From Chromatiales bacterium (GTDB taxonomy: Bacteria; Pseudomonadota; Gammaproteobacteria; Steroidobacterales; GCA-2729495), in contig JACKNI010000001.1 in assembly GCA_024234935.1 (NCBI GenBank), positions 930,001 through 994,000 of the forward strand: a stretch of 64,000 bases of DNA, in the 5' to 3' direction. Numbering within the stretch: position 1 is the first letter of the stretch; every line of letters begins with the position of its first letter. The notes beneath the pieces were generated by a model. That model was not told the origin of the DNA and did not search any database. It saw nothing but the letters and a program-made list of their open reading frames with translations. Below are positions 44,623 to 53,427 of the stretch, piece after piece. Both the position numbers and the translations under genes were made by a program.

Positions 44623-45923
44623 TTCCATGACGGTCAAAGACGGTAGCGGCATGTACTACGGGTGGGTCATTGCCGTATCGGCGGCCGTCATCCTGGTGGT
44701 TACAAATGGCATGACGCTGGGAGGCTTGAACGTCTTCGACCGGCCACTGCTCGACGCACTGAAGGAGGCCACGGGCGGCCCTGTCAGTCTTAGCGATTTC
44801 AAGTTGCGGGACGCGATCACGCTTGCGGTCAGCGGGCTCATGGCGCCCCTGGCGGGTGCTGCTGCCGACCGCTTCGGCGTCCGCCCCTTGATGATAATCG
44901 GTGCGCTGTTGTTGTCGGCCGGATACTACCTTTACTCAACCGTCGACAGCCTCAGCGACATTTACGCCATTCACATTCTGTTTGCCTCGGCGCTCGCCTC
45001 CTGCGGCCTGATAGTCAACGTGATCCTGGTATCGCGATGGTTCGTCAAGGACCGGGGCCTGGCCCTCGGAATCGCGCTGGCAGGCACCAGTCTCGGCAAC
45101 GGCACGCTGCCACCCCTCAATGCCATCTTGATGGAAGCCGTTGGCTGGCAGTCTGCCTTCCGATGGATCAGCCTGTTGCCGCTGTTTCTGATTCCGGTGA
45201 TTTTGTTTGTCGTCCGGGAGCATCCGGCCAATCTGGATCGGCAGATGCCGGTTGCGAAGGCGAATGGCGCTGCACCGGCAAGCATCACCAGCCTGACACT
45301 GGGCACAGCAATTCGCACACCGAATTTCTGGATCCTGGCCTTGATTGCGATGTTTACCTTCTTTGCGATCATTGGTACGCAAGCCCACCTGAATCTCTAC
45401 ATGCTCGGCCAGGGTTTCGATCAGACCGGGGCGAGTTTGAGCTACACGGTACTGTTCTACCTGGGATTGATTGGCAAGATCGCCAGCGGTTTTCTGGCAG
45501 ACAGAGTCGGCTGTCAACGCATTTTTATCGGCACGCTGACGACCATGGCCATCGGTGCCGGCATCCTTACGCTGTCGGGGAACAATGCGATATGGGCTGG
45601 CCTGGTCTGCTTCGGCCTCGGCTGGGGCGGATTGTATACATTGCTGCAACTCCTCGCGGCCGACTACTTTGGCCCGCGGCATCTGGGCAAGATCCTGGGC
45701 GCTATCACCGTACTCGATACATTCGGCGGCGGCATGGGGCCGGCGATGATCGGCGCCATCTTTGACCGTACGGGATCCTACAATCAGGCCTTCATTCTGG
45801 TTACCGGACTCGTTGTGGCCGCGTTGCTGTTGGCGACTCAGTTCCGGTTGACACGGTCTGCACCGGCGGCCTGATCCGTATTGTGCAGGAGCGTCTTCAG
45901 GCGCGAATGGCCCTAACCAAATC
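44623..45923 (+). repeat. Long inverted repeat, copy B (OFA transporter)
   Basis: Counterpart of 9974-11262 in opposite orientation, covering the whole transporter gene and about 49 bases after its stop. The two copies lie ~33 kb apart, so recombination between them would invert the intervening segment. Confidence 0.85.
44627..45874 (+). CDS. OFA-type MFS transporter, copy B
   Basis: A 415-residue protein that differs from copy A at 10011 only in residues 4-5 (MTVKDGSGM versus MTVENGSGM). The twelve membrane segments and the YYGWVIAVSAAVILVV start are the same. It is preceded by GGGAAAC rather than the GGGAGAG of copy A, because the repeat ends just before the start codon. It lies upstream of the decayed amine oxidase genes. 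Keeping two intact copies suggests recent duplication or selection for dosage. Likely imports a small organic acid; substrate unknown. Confidence 0.88.
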   Translation: MTVKDGSGMYYGWVIAVSAAVILVVTNGMTLGGLNVFDRPLLDALKEATGGPVSLSDFKLRDAITLAVSGLMAPLAGAAADRFGVRPLMIIGALLLSAGYYLYSTVDSLSDIYAIHILFASALASCGLIVNVILVSRWFVKDRGLALGIALAGTSLGNGTLPPLNAILMEAVGWQSAFRWISLLPLFLIPVILFVVREHPANLDRQMPVAKANGAAPASITSLTLGTAIRTPNFWILALIAMFTFFAIIGTQAHLNLYMLGQGFDQTGASLSYTVLFYLGLIGKIASGFLADRVGCQRIFIGTLTTMAIGAGILTLSGNNAIWAGLVCFGLGWGGLYTLLQLLAADYFGPRHLGKILGAITVLDTFGGGMGPAMIGAIFDRTGSYNQAFILVTGLVVAALLLATQFRLTRSAPAA

Positions 45924-46203
45924 GTATATGGATTCCCTCTGCAAGCGGGCACAGTGATCGATGGTAATTCTGTGGGGATTTCGCCGGCAGTCGCGCCGCA
46001 CCGTAAGGCCCATGGTCGCGCGGCGTAGCGTAGTAGATGCAGGCAAATTTGTTTTCCTGCGCACGGGTGGCCTTGTTGTGGCTGGAACGACTCTGCACCG
46101 GCAGCAGCGTGACACAGGCTGGCGAGTGTTTGGCCGCGTTCGTGAGTACAGTCTGGACATTCGCCTTGAACTGGTTCGCTATGTCAGGATCTGGATCCGA
46201 CAT
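45913..46203 (-). CDS. Doubtful 96-residue reading frame
   Basis: A minus-strand frame starting MSDPDPDIANQFKANVQTVLTNAAKHSPACVT and ending AEGIHIRFG. Its composition is protein-like, and the plus strand offers no better gene across this 375-base gap, but I recognise no family and see no ribosome-binding site. Its end lies in the border of inverted-repeat copy B, so it may be truncated. Confidence 0.25.
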   Translation of the reverse strand: MSDPDPDIANQFKANVQTVLTNAAKHSPACVTLLPVQSRSSHNKATRAQENKFACIYYATPRDHGPYGAARLPAKSPQNYHRSLCPLAEGIHIRFG

Positions 46204-46250
46204 GCAGTAGTCGCCATGTCGGTCAACGCCGTGGTACACGGCCAGGTGCA

Positions 46251-47650
46251 ATGGAGAAAAAAGCAGGAATCCACTCAGTCGACGCCAAGTGCTGATGGGA
46301 CTGGGCGCTGTGTCCCTGACATCTCCCCGGCTGCGAGCTGCCGCACGACAGTGGGACGTGGTGATTATCGGCGCCGGACTATCTGGTTTGAGAACTGCTC
46401 TGGATCTGGAGTCACAGGGGCTGTCCGTCAAGGTACTGGAGGCAAGGAACCACGTCGGTGGTCGACTGTATACGCTCGATGATGTGCCGGGCGCACCGGA
46501 GGCCGGCGGCAACGTCATCGGCGGCTTTTACGCACGGGTGCAGGACACCGTCACGCGCCTCGGCGAACGGGTCGCGTTTCACCTGAATGGCAAATACGTG
46601 ACGGCCGATGAATGGCCCGATTACCGGAACAATCCCTTCCCGACCAGCCTGCGGGCGAAAATGCCCTGGAACTTCACGCTTGCGGCACTAGCGCCGGACA
46701 ATCCGCTCAAGGACCTGGATGACCGGCTGCTGCCTGCAGCGCACCGCTACGATGAACCGCTGGCCGACACGCTGAAACGCGCAGGCATTTCCGATGCGGC
46801 CATCAAGCTGGGTGTCGGCGAGAACCAAGTCTATGGCCGATCGCCGACCGGGGTTTCCACGCTGCATCTTTACCAGTTACTGACCTAAGCAACTCACCAG
46901 AATCTTGGCAAGCAGCTGTGGCATACCGTCGGCGGCAATCAGCGGATGCCAGAAGCCAGGGCCACTGCGCTGAAGGAACCCGTTAAGTTGGACTGCGCGG
47001 TGAATGCCATCCACGACCGCGGCGAATCTGTGGCCGTGGAAACCGCGGACGGTATCTTCGAGGCCGGGCGGGTCGTCGTAACGCTGCCGGCACCGGCATT
47101 GCGACGGATCCGGATGACCCCTGAACTGCCCGCAGTGCAGCGGCGGGGCATAGACACCCTAGCCTACAGCACGGTCACACAAGTGCAGTTTCGCGTTGAT
47201 GACGCTTATTGGGAGCAGGATGGCCTGCCGCCGACGCTGTGAACCGATACCGACATCGGGCAGCTACTGGCCTACCCCTACAGTCTAGGCGGCGCGACAA
47301 AATCTGCCGCCGTCTGGTTATCAGGCACCGATGCCCTCGAAGCCGACAAGCTCTCATCCGAAGCACTGGTGAAACGCAGCATGGCAGTGGTAAAACGCAT
47401 CCGTCCCAAAGCCGCCAAAGCGCTTACGCCTCTGAAGGTTTTCTCCCGGCAGAAGGAACGCTACACGGGTGGCACCTGGGCCTCTTGGGCACCTGGCCAG
47501 ATCAGTGCTTTCGCCAACGAAATCGGCCAGCGCCACGGGCGTATTCATTTTGCCGGTGAACATACTGCACGCCTGGAGCGTGGCATGGAAGGCGCGATGG
47601 AATCTGCAGACTTGGTGGTAATGGAGGTCCTTGAGCGCACGCTCGAGAGA
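46251..47650 (+). pseudogene. Flavin amine oxidase, decayed copy 1
   Basis: Homologous to the intact amine oxidase at 48986. The ATG at 46251 leads into the twin-arginine signal NPLSRRQVLMGLGAVSL only after a one-base shift in an A6 run. Then WDVVIIGAGLSGLRTALDLES and LEARNHVGGRLY form the FAD-binding site. An in-frame TAA at 46886 and a TGA at 47240 (after GLPPTL, probably once Trp) interrupt the frame. The C-terminal FAD segment HFAGEHTARLERGMEGAMESADLVV is intact, near 47545-47610. Three lesions make it inactive, barring recoding or sequencing error. Confidence 0.82.
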
Positions 47651-47740
47651 TCCGAACGGTATTCATCCGGGCTGTCGGCAAAAAAAGTCAGCAATGCGCG
47701 GTCGGCTGTCGCGCTACGTTCAACGGCTGAAGCCGCAACA

Positions 47741-48834
47741 TCATCTCGCCAAAATGGCCCTCGCCGCCCGCTCGCCGCTTTCCAGCGCACCCTCGATCCC
47801 GGATGAGGTCTGCGCGAGATGCTCACCGGCGAAATAGAGGCGTTGGCCGGTATATTGGGCCGCCGCGGCCAGATCAGCAGCTTGCCCCGCCCCCATGTGA
47901 TGGTAGATCCCGCGGGCATACCGATCTTTCTGCCAGCTGTACAGACGCAGCAACTGCAGTTTTCCTTTTGCCGATGGTCTGGCATTTTCAATCTGCCGGA
48001 TGATTTCGGCACCCGCGGTGGCCGGATCCATTGCATCGATCCGGTCTGCGGCAGGGCCATTGATCCAGGCTTTGAGCATCGCCGGTTCATCGCCCAGCAC
48101 AAAGACGCGCCCGATCATCGGGTCATCGCTCCACAGCGTTTCGGCAAAGCCATCGCTGTGCCGGAAGGGCTCTGACGCGGCGATATAGGCGAAGGTCGCG
48201 TGCGTGTAAGGCAGGCTTGCAATCATGCGCTTGACCGGCGACGGCAGTCGCGCGCTTATTTTTATTTCGCGCAAGGCAGCAAAAGGCACCGTGCAAATAC
48301 AATGCGCTGCCAAAATCTGCCGGCCGTTGACCCAGGGTGATGCAGGTGCTGTCTTTCTGTGCCGATATGCCTGCGACGGGACTGTCGAGCTGGACGTCGG
48401 TCTTCAGTGCTCTCGCCATTGCATCTGTCATGCGTTGCGACCCGCCGCGCACAAACTGCACAGGCCCGCGTGCACCGCGAAATATGGCAAGCGTGCGAAG
48501 GACGTGAATGGGGAGAGCGTCTCGACTGAGTAACCGTTCATGTTCGCGTCGATCAAGGTAATTGCCTGGTGGCTTGCACCGCAGGCCTTCAAGGTGCCCA
48601 GCAATGGAACATCAAGGGCGCTGAACTGCGGATCCATCCATTGGGTAGGCAGGTCAAGCTTGGGCAAACCCTCCATGAAAGAGAAAAGTAGCAGGTCTGG
48701 CAACAGCGCTTTTTCAGCTCGTGCCAGCACGTTTTGCGCTGCGGCCGGCCATTGCCCGGCGGTGATCGTTGCGGCATCGATACGATAAAGCGAGCCGCCC
48801 TCGCCGCTTGTGGGGACAAAACGCTCAACGCCGT
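47741..48834 (-). pseudogene. Flavin amine oxidase, decayed copy 2 (N-terminally truncated)
   Basis: The minus strand carries the substrate domain (GQWPAAAQNVLARAEKALLPDLLLFSFMEGLPKLDLP...), then, after at least two frameshifts near 48300-48450, the second half (MAAHCICTVPFAALREIKISARLP...) ending LYFAGEHLAQTSSGIEGALESGERAARAILAR at 47741. The N-terminal FAD-binding GxGxxG region is missing; at that point (48835) the 37-bp repeat begins. So the gene was cut by a rearrangement and then decayed. It is convergent with decayed copy 1, about 90 bases away. Confidence 0.8.
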
Positions 48835-48871
48835 GGACTTCCCACGGTACGTAGGACATCTCCGGGCTACC
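48835..48871 (-). repeat. 37-bp inverted repeat, copy 2
   Basis: Exact complement of 37546-37582. It sits at the broken 5' end of amine oxidase copy 2 and looks like a recombination junction. Read on the minus strand it encodes GSPEMSYVPWEV. Confidence 0.85.
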
Positions 48872-48985
48872 GGTCAAATCCCAATGCCGAAACGACACGA
48901 AAACTCCGCCGTCTCACACAATCTTCGGTCCATGTATTCATGGTGAAACGCAAATCACCTGGCAGCTCAATCCAACTACCCACTA

Positions 48986-50476
48986 TCAGGATTTCCTGGA
49001 TAAACGTTCCAGCACTTCAACGGCGACGCGTTCTGCCGACTCCATCGCCCCTTCCATACCGGTTTGCATCACGGCAGTGTGCTCGCCGGCGAAATGAATG
49101 CGCCCGGCGGGTGCGGCCAGGTGATTCTTGAAGCGCGTAACCTGGCCTGGGCCAAAGTAAGAAAAGGCGCCCCGAGCGTATGGATACTTGCTCCACGACC
49201 ACACCATGCGCGGCTCAACGCGCCCCTCGACCGACGGTCGCAGGCGTTTAAGCTCTGTCCATGACCAGTCCAGGATTTCCTGATCGCTCATTGCCTGCAG
49301 ATGCTTTTCACGGGCGCCACTAATGAACGTCCACAAATACTGATCGTCGCCCGACGGCGGGCCCGCCAGAAACATCATGCGTTCCAGGGGACCATCGCTA
49401 AACATGGAAGCGGGCATCCCATCTTCCTCCCAGTAGGGCTTCTTTACATCGAAAAAGATCTGCGTCACCTGACTGTAGCCAAGGTTCTGCACGGCATCTG
49501 CTTGCGCACCCTGCAAGGGTGGATTAAATGCAACCTCGCGCAACACCGAAAATGGCAATGTCACGATGGCAGAAGCAGCCCTGTACCTTGAACCATCCGC
49601 ACACACCGCCTCAACCGCACCATCCTGCTGGTTGATGGCCACAACCTTCTTGTTCTTGAAAACCCCGCCCTGAATTCGGCTCGCCATTGCCTCTGGCAAC
49701 CGACTCATACCGCCCTCAAGCAAACTGTAAGGGCCACTCGCGATTTCATTTTTCAGCACTTTTTCGTTGCGCATCTGGTCAAGCGTAGAAACAGAACTTG
49801 TACGTTCGCCGGTTACTTCAAGCAATCGAATGGCTTCGTCAGACGCACCGTTAGAGCGTAAAAACCGCTCAAAGGAATAGTCATAGGCTTCCAGGTCTTT
49901 GCTCAACCATGAATCCAGTTGCTCTAATTGCGGTGCTTTCCGGAGATACAGGCTCTTCAGGGCAAACGGGGGCAGGCCGCGCTCGGCTCCTTCTGTCTTG
50001 TTCAATGGCGAGGTCGGCCAATCAGAAAGTTTGACCGGCTGCCCGCCGATATACATGCCCATGGGCGGGAAACCCTGTTTCGGCTCATACACCGATAAAC
50101 CGACGGTATTGATCATGCTGCGTATGCGGGCATACATCCGTCCGATCTGCATACCACCCGCTTCCGGCCTTCCTGCCAGCATGTCCATGGTCTTGACGCG
50201 CCCGCCGACACGAGTATCGGCTTCAAGAACGACAACACGAGCACCCTGCTCCTGCAGCAGCTGTGCTGCATAAAGACCGGATAAACCTGCGCCAATAATG
50301 AGCACGTCGGTTTGAGGCGTGCCTGCGACGCCGCGCTTCTTCTCAGTCGCATTCACTGCACCGCTGGACAGCAGTGCACCGCCGGCGAGGCCAAGCAGCG
50401 CAGATCCACCCAACTTGATCACACGTCTACGATCGATAGTTGCAAAGTTGGCATTCGGTTTCTTTGACGATGACAT
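48986..50476 (-). CDS. Tat-exported flavin monoamine oxidase family protein
   Basis: A 496-residue protein started at MSSSKKPNANFATIDRRRVIKLGGSALLGLAGGALL, a twin-arginine signal (ATG ending at 50476). FAD-binding motifs: DVLIIGAGLSGLYAAQLL, LEADTRVGGRVKTMD and, near the C terminus, GRIHFAGEHTAVMQTGMEGAMESAERVA. The substrate domain includes SGPYSLLEGGMSRLPEAMA. It should oxidatively deaminate an amine in the periplasm, giving an aldehyde, ammonia and hydrogen peroxide. Followed by two decayed paralogues; preceded on the same strand by the carboxylesterase, 70 bases away. Confidence 0.9.
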   Translation of the reverse strand: MSSSKKPNANFATIDRRRVIKLGGSALLGLAGGALLSSGAVNATEKKRGVAGTPQTDVLIIGAGLSGLYAAQLLQEQGARVVVLEADTRVGGRVKTMDMLAGRPEAGGMQIGRMYARIRSMINTVGLSVYEPKQGFPPMGMYIGGQPVKLSDWPTSPLNKTEGAERGLPPFALKSLYLRKAPQLEQLDSWLSKDLEAYDYSFERFLRSNGASDEAIRLLEVTGERTSSVSTLDQMRNEKVLKNEIASGPYSLLEGGMSRLPEAMASRIQGGVFKNKKVVAINQQDGAVEAVCADGSRYRAASAIVTLPFSVLREVAFNPPLQGAQADAVQNLGYSQVTQIFFDVKKPYWEEDGMPASMFSDGPLERMMFLAGPPSGDDQYLWTFISGAREKHLQAMSDQEILDWSWTELKRLRPSVEGRVEPRMVWSWSKYPYARGAFSYFGPGQVTRFKNHLAAPAGRIHFAGEHTAVMQTGMEGAMESAERVAVEVLERLSRKS

Positions 50477-50546
50477 GAGCTGGGTACTCCAGGAGGTTGA
50501 ACGTGGCGGCATTGATACTGTGCGGCGACCGGCTGCAGGAACTCTG

Positions 50547-52124
50547 CTATTCGAGGCTCAGTCGCGCTTCATGCATGTAGAACTGCATCGGAATGGTCTT
50601 GAAGTCTTCAAGGGCCTTGATGGTTGCCCCAAGTTCCATCCAGCTTGCGCTTTCGCCGTTGGCCGGCGGCCAATGCGGCTGACCCTGGTAATCAGGCTTA
50701 CCGGTCTTTGCGAACTGGATCCAGTAATTTGCAATGCTATTGGAGAAGTTACGGTCTTCGGCCGTGATCTGCTCCTCTGCATAGTCGTGCAGGCCACCCG
50801 GCAGGTTGCCAAAGATGAACGGAACCTCATCACCATGTGCAGCACCTTCGCGAACGCTCGACAGAGCCCGCGGAACATAGCTATATGAATACAGGTATGC
50901 CGGTTTCGACACGCGCTGCATCTGCGTGGCTAAAAAGTATGAGGTAAATGCAAACCGCCCGTCTCGAAAGTACTCATTCGCAAGTAGTGCTTCATCAGGG
51001 TTGTTGTAGATCGAACGAAGTTTGTCCAGGTCTTTAACCCCCGCGAGGATAAAGCGCGGTGGAATGGGCGGCGCTGTATTGACCAACAGGCTTTGCTCCC
51101 AGGTATTGCTGCCTGTCATCAGGGGTACGGCGTGCTGCTCGCCGTCGAAAAATACCTGCCCCAGGCTTTTGGGGATGAACACACCATCCACGACCGGGTT
51201 GAGCGAGTTACCACCATCTTTTTCCTGCACCTCCAGTATCTTTTGATAAGGAACAGCACGGAGTGCAGCCAGTAGCCCGGCACCCTCAACAGACACCAGA
51301 GATTTCGCCAATTTCTCGCCACTGGCTTCGAGTGACGGAAAAAATCCAACTTGCTTCGAAATATCCCTTGAGCCTGCAATATTGACGGCACCGCTTTGAG
51401 ATATGGCCCTGCGGAACAAGCCCTTGGCAGCTGGTGTGCCCATAAGGTAGTTCACGGATACCCCGCCGGAGGAATTCCCGAAAATCGTAACCTGATCCGG
51501 ATCGCCACCGAACGCGCCGATATTCTGCTGAATCCACTTCAGGGCAGCCACTTGATCCATCAAACCGTAGTTGGCCAGGGGCTGGCCCGATTGCGACCGG
51601 CTGAGAAGTGGATGTGCAAATTGCCCCAGATAGCCGAGCCGATAGTTGATGGTTACAACGATCACAGCCTTTTGAGCGAGCCGCGTACCGTCGTAGATTG
51701 GCCAGGAACCGGCCCCTGTCCGGAATCCACCACCGTGAATCCAGAACATGACTGGCAGTTTCTGGCTGATGTCCCCGATGCGCGGGATCCATATATTGAG
51801 CGTGAGGCAGTCCTCGCTCATCGGACCGGCTTCAAAGCTGCGTTCGCGCGATCCGGTTTGCGGACAGATCGGTCCGGGAGCCGCAGTGGAACGAACGCCT
51901 TGCCAGCTTGCAGCTGGTCGAGGCGGCATCCATCGAAGCTCGCCCACCGGCGGGGCTGCGTACGGAATGCCCCAATGTACCTCCACGCCATCGTGCTGGG
52001 TACCATGGACTGCGCCAGCGGAGGTCTGAACAATCGCGGGCTCCCGGGCACTGGAGTTGCCAGGCAGCATAAGAAACCAGCAAGCAAGAATGGCGGCGCA
52101 AAGCCCTGGATAGCGATAGTTCAT
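50547..52124 (-). CDS. Exported type-B carboxylesterase
   Basis: A 525-residue protein, started at MNYRYPGLCAAILACWFLMLPGNSSA (ATG ending at 52124, with GAGGGA just upstream), a signal peptide. Nucleophile Ser218 lies in IFGNSSGGVSV (G-x-S-x-G). The oxyanion hole is FWIHGGGF; SEDCLTLNIWIP is the family's second signature. The acidic member is probably Glu in GSNTWEQ, and the His in GAAHGDEVPFIFG. It should hydrolyse an ester outside the cytoplasm. Upstream of the intact amine oxidase on the same strand, so the pair may act on an amine-bearing ester. Divergent from the LytTR gene. Confidence 0.92.
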   Translation of the reverse strand: MNYRYPGLCAAILACWFLMLPGNSSAREPAIVQTSAGAVHGTQHDGVEVHWGIPYAAPPVGELRWMPPRPAASWQGVRSTAAPGPICPQTGSRERSFEAGPMSEDCLTLNIWIPRIGDISQKLPVMFWIHGGGFRTGAGSWPIYDGTRLAQKAVIVVTINYRLGYLGQFAHPLLSRSQSGQPLANYGLMDQVAALKWIQQNIGAFGGDPDQVTIFGNSSGGVSVNYLMGTPAAKGLFRRAISQSGAVNIAGSRDISKQVGFFPSLEASGEKLAKSLVSVEGAGLLAALRAVPYQKILEVQEKDGGNSLNPVVDGVFIPKSLGQVFFDGEQHAVPLMTGSNTWEQSLLVNTAPPIPPRFILAGVKDLDKLRSIYNNPDEALLANEYFRDGRFAFTSYFLATQMQRVSKPAYLYSYSYVPRALSSVREGAAHGDEVPFIFGNLPGGLHDYAEEQITAEDRNFSNSIANYWIQFAKTGKPDYQGQPHWPPANGESASWMELGATIKALEDFKTIPMQFYMHEARLSLE

Positions 52125-52305
52125 GGCGTCCCTCAAAATCCATCCCCGATCTCTCTAACGAGGCAAGCCGCGCGGAGAGAACTTACGACAATGCGACTCT
52201 CTGGGCGCTTGGCGCCGAAATGAGCCGTGCTCGCCAAGTATAGGGACCATGTAAGCGGGTATTATTCGCAGCCGACCGGATTTTCGTGAAATGCCGGCAT
52301 ATTTC

Positions 52306-52339
52306 GCGCCTGACATCCGCGTGAGCGAACGTCAGGCGC
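52306..52339. promoter_or_regulatory. Inverted repeat upstream of the LytTR gene
   Basis: Arms GCGCCTGAC (52306-52314) and GTCAGGCGC (52331-52339) are exact complements around a 16-base centre, ending 21 bases before the LytTR start. The spacing suits a dimer-binding site, possibly for LytTR autoregulation or for divergent control of the esterase. Function is inferred. Confidence 0.45.
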
Positions 52340-52360
52340 CATATCCAGTAGAACCAACAG

Positions 52361-53299
52361 GTGCATTTGTTCGTGAAAGCCATTCAACGAATCATCCAGT
52401 TTGAAACACGAGGAATGTCGCTCGTCTCGGGGCTCACCTTTTTCCTCGGCGTACCCTTATTCGTTGCATTCATATTTGGATGGAATCACGTAATCGTCGA
52501 CAGGAGCACGCCACTGGCCCTGTCGCTGCTTTTCTGGGCCGGTCTGGTCATGATCATCTGGCTCACTTCGATTGTCGCTTGCCACCTCGCGTATCACCTC
52601 CTGAAAAAGTGGGAGCCGCGCATGATCATTGTGCTTTTGGCGGGGCTGGCTATTTCGACCCTGGTCCTGGCATGGCCGATGCGTGCCTACAGTCTTTGGG
52701 GCCGCAACATGGGCAGCGATGCCCTTGCTCCGATCCTGTACGCACCCTTCACCCTGTCTTTCGATTATGCGTTCAGGCTGATCAACGGTGTTTTACCGGG
52801 GGCCTTTCTGTGGTTTGGCCTGAACCTTTTCTATGACAAGGCCCTAGGTATCCGGCGCTACAGCTATCAGCCTGATGTTGAGCCTGAAACAGATCCGGGT
52901 TCCAGTCGAACCGCGGATTCGAATCCCGCCTTTATGTCCCGGCTTCCGGTCGCCGCATACGGCAAGCTCATTGCCATGAAGGCGGAAGACCACTACGTTC
53001 GGGTGTTTACCGACAATGGCAATTCACTCGTTCACTATCGCTTTAACGATGCAATCACTGATGTTTCCGGGCATAGCGGCCTGCAAACGCACCGGTCCTG
53101 GTGGGTTCGTGAATCGGAAATTGTGAAGCTGAAGACGCAGGGCCACCGCATCCACCTCATACTTTCCAGCGGCCTGGAAGTCCCGGTCAGTCGCAGTTAT
53201 CTGAATAGCGTGAAGCGCTCACTCGATCACCTGAAACGCCTGCCAGACCAGACAGGACAGACTGGCAATCCGGACGTTTCACAACAAACGCTCCAGTAA
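52361..53299 (+). CDS. Membrane-bound LytTR-family transcriptional regulator
   Basis: A 312-residue protein from a GTG at 52361 (alternative ATG 18 codons later). Four membrane segments fill residues ~20-165. The C-terminal LytTR DNA-binding domain (about 195-295) is recognisable: IAMKAEDHYVRVFTDNGNSLVHYRFNDAI, then LQTHRSWWVRESEIVKLKTQGHRIHLILSSGLEVPVSRSYLNSVK. Membrane-anchored LytTR proteins of this type often control nearby TonB receptor or catabolic genes. It lies between the divergent esterase and the convergent TonB receptor 2; candidate sites are noted in both promoter regions. Confidence 0.88.
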   Translation: MHLFVKAIQRIIQFETRGMSLVSGLTFFLGVPLFVAFIFGWNHVIVDRSTPLALSLLFWAGLVMIIWLTSIVACHLAYHLLKKWEPRMIIVLLAGLAISTLVLAWPMRAYSLWGRNMGSDALAPILYAPFTLSFDYAFRLINGVLPGAFLWFGLNLFYDKALGIRRYSYQPDVEPETDPGSSRTADSNPAFMSRLPVAAYGKLIAMKAEDHYVRVFTDNGNSLVHYRFNDAITDVSGHSGLQTHRSWWVRESEIVKLKTQGHRIHLILSSGLEVPVSRSYLNSVKRSLDHLKRLPDQTGQTGNPDVSQQTLQ

Positions 53300-53427
53300 G
53301 AAACGCTTGTCGGCAATGCCGTTGAGGTGTACGGCAATTGAGCTCCACTGCGAAATCACAATGCCGGGCCTTTGTCCACGGGGGAACTGGACGCCGGCCC
53401 GGCATTGCTCTGGAGATCTACCTCAAA

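Noticed and set aside
44936..45952. Open frame antisense to the OFA transporter, also present in copy A
   Set aside because: It is preserved in both copies only because the DNA is duplicated; its composition (Gln/Arg-rich) is that of a shadow frame.
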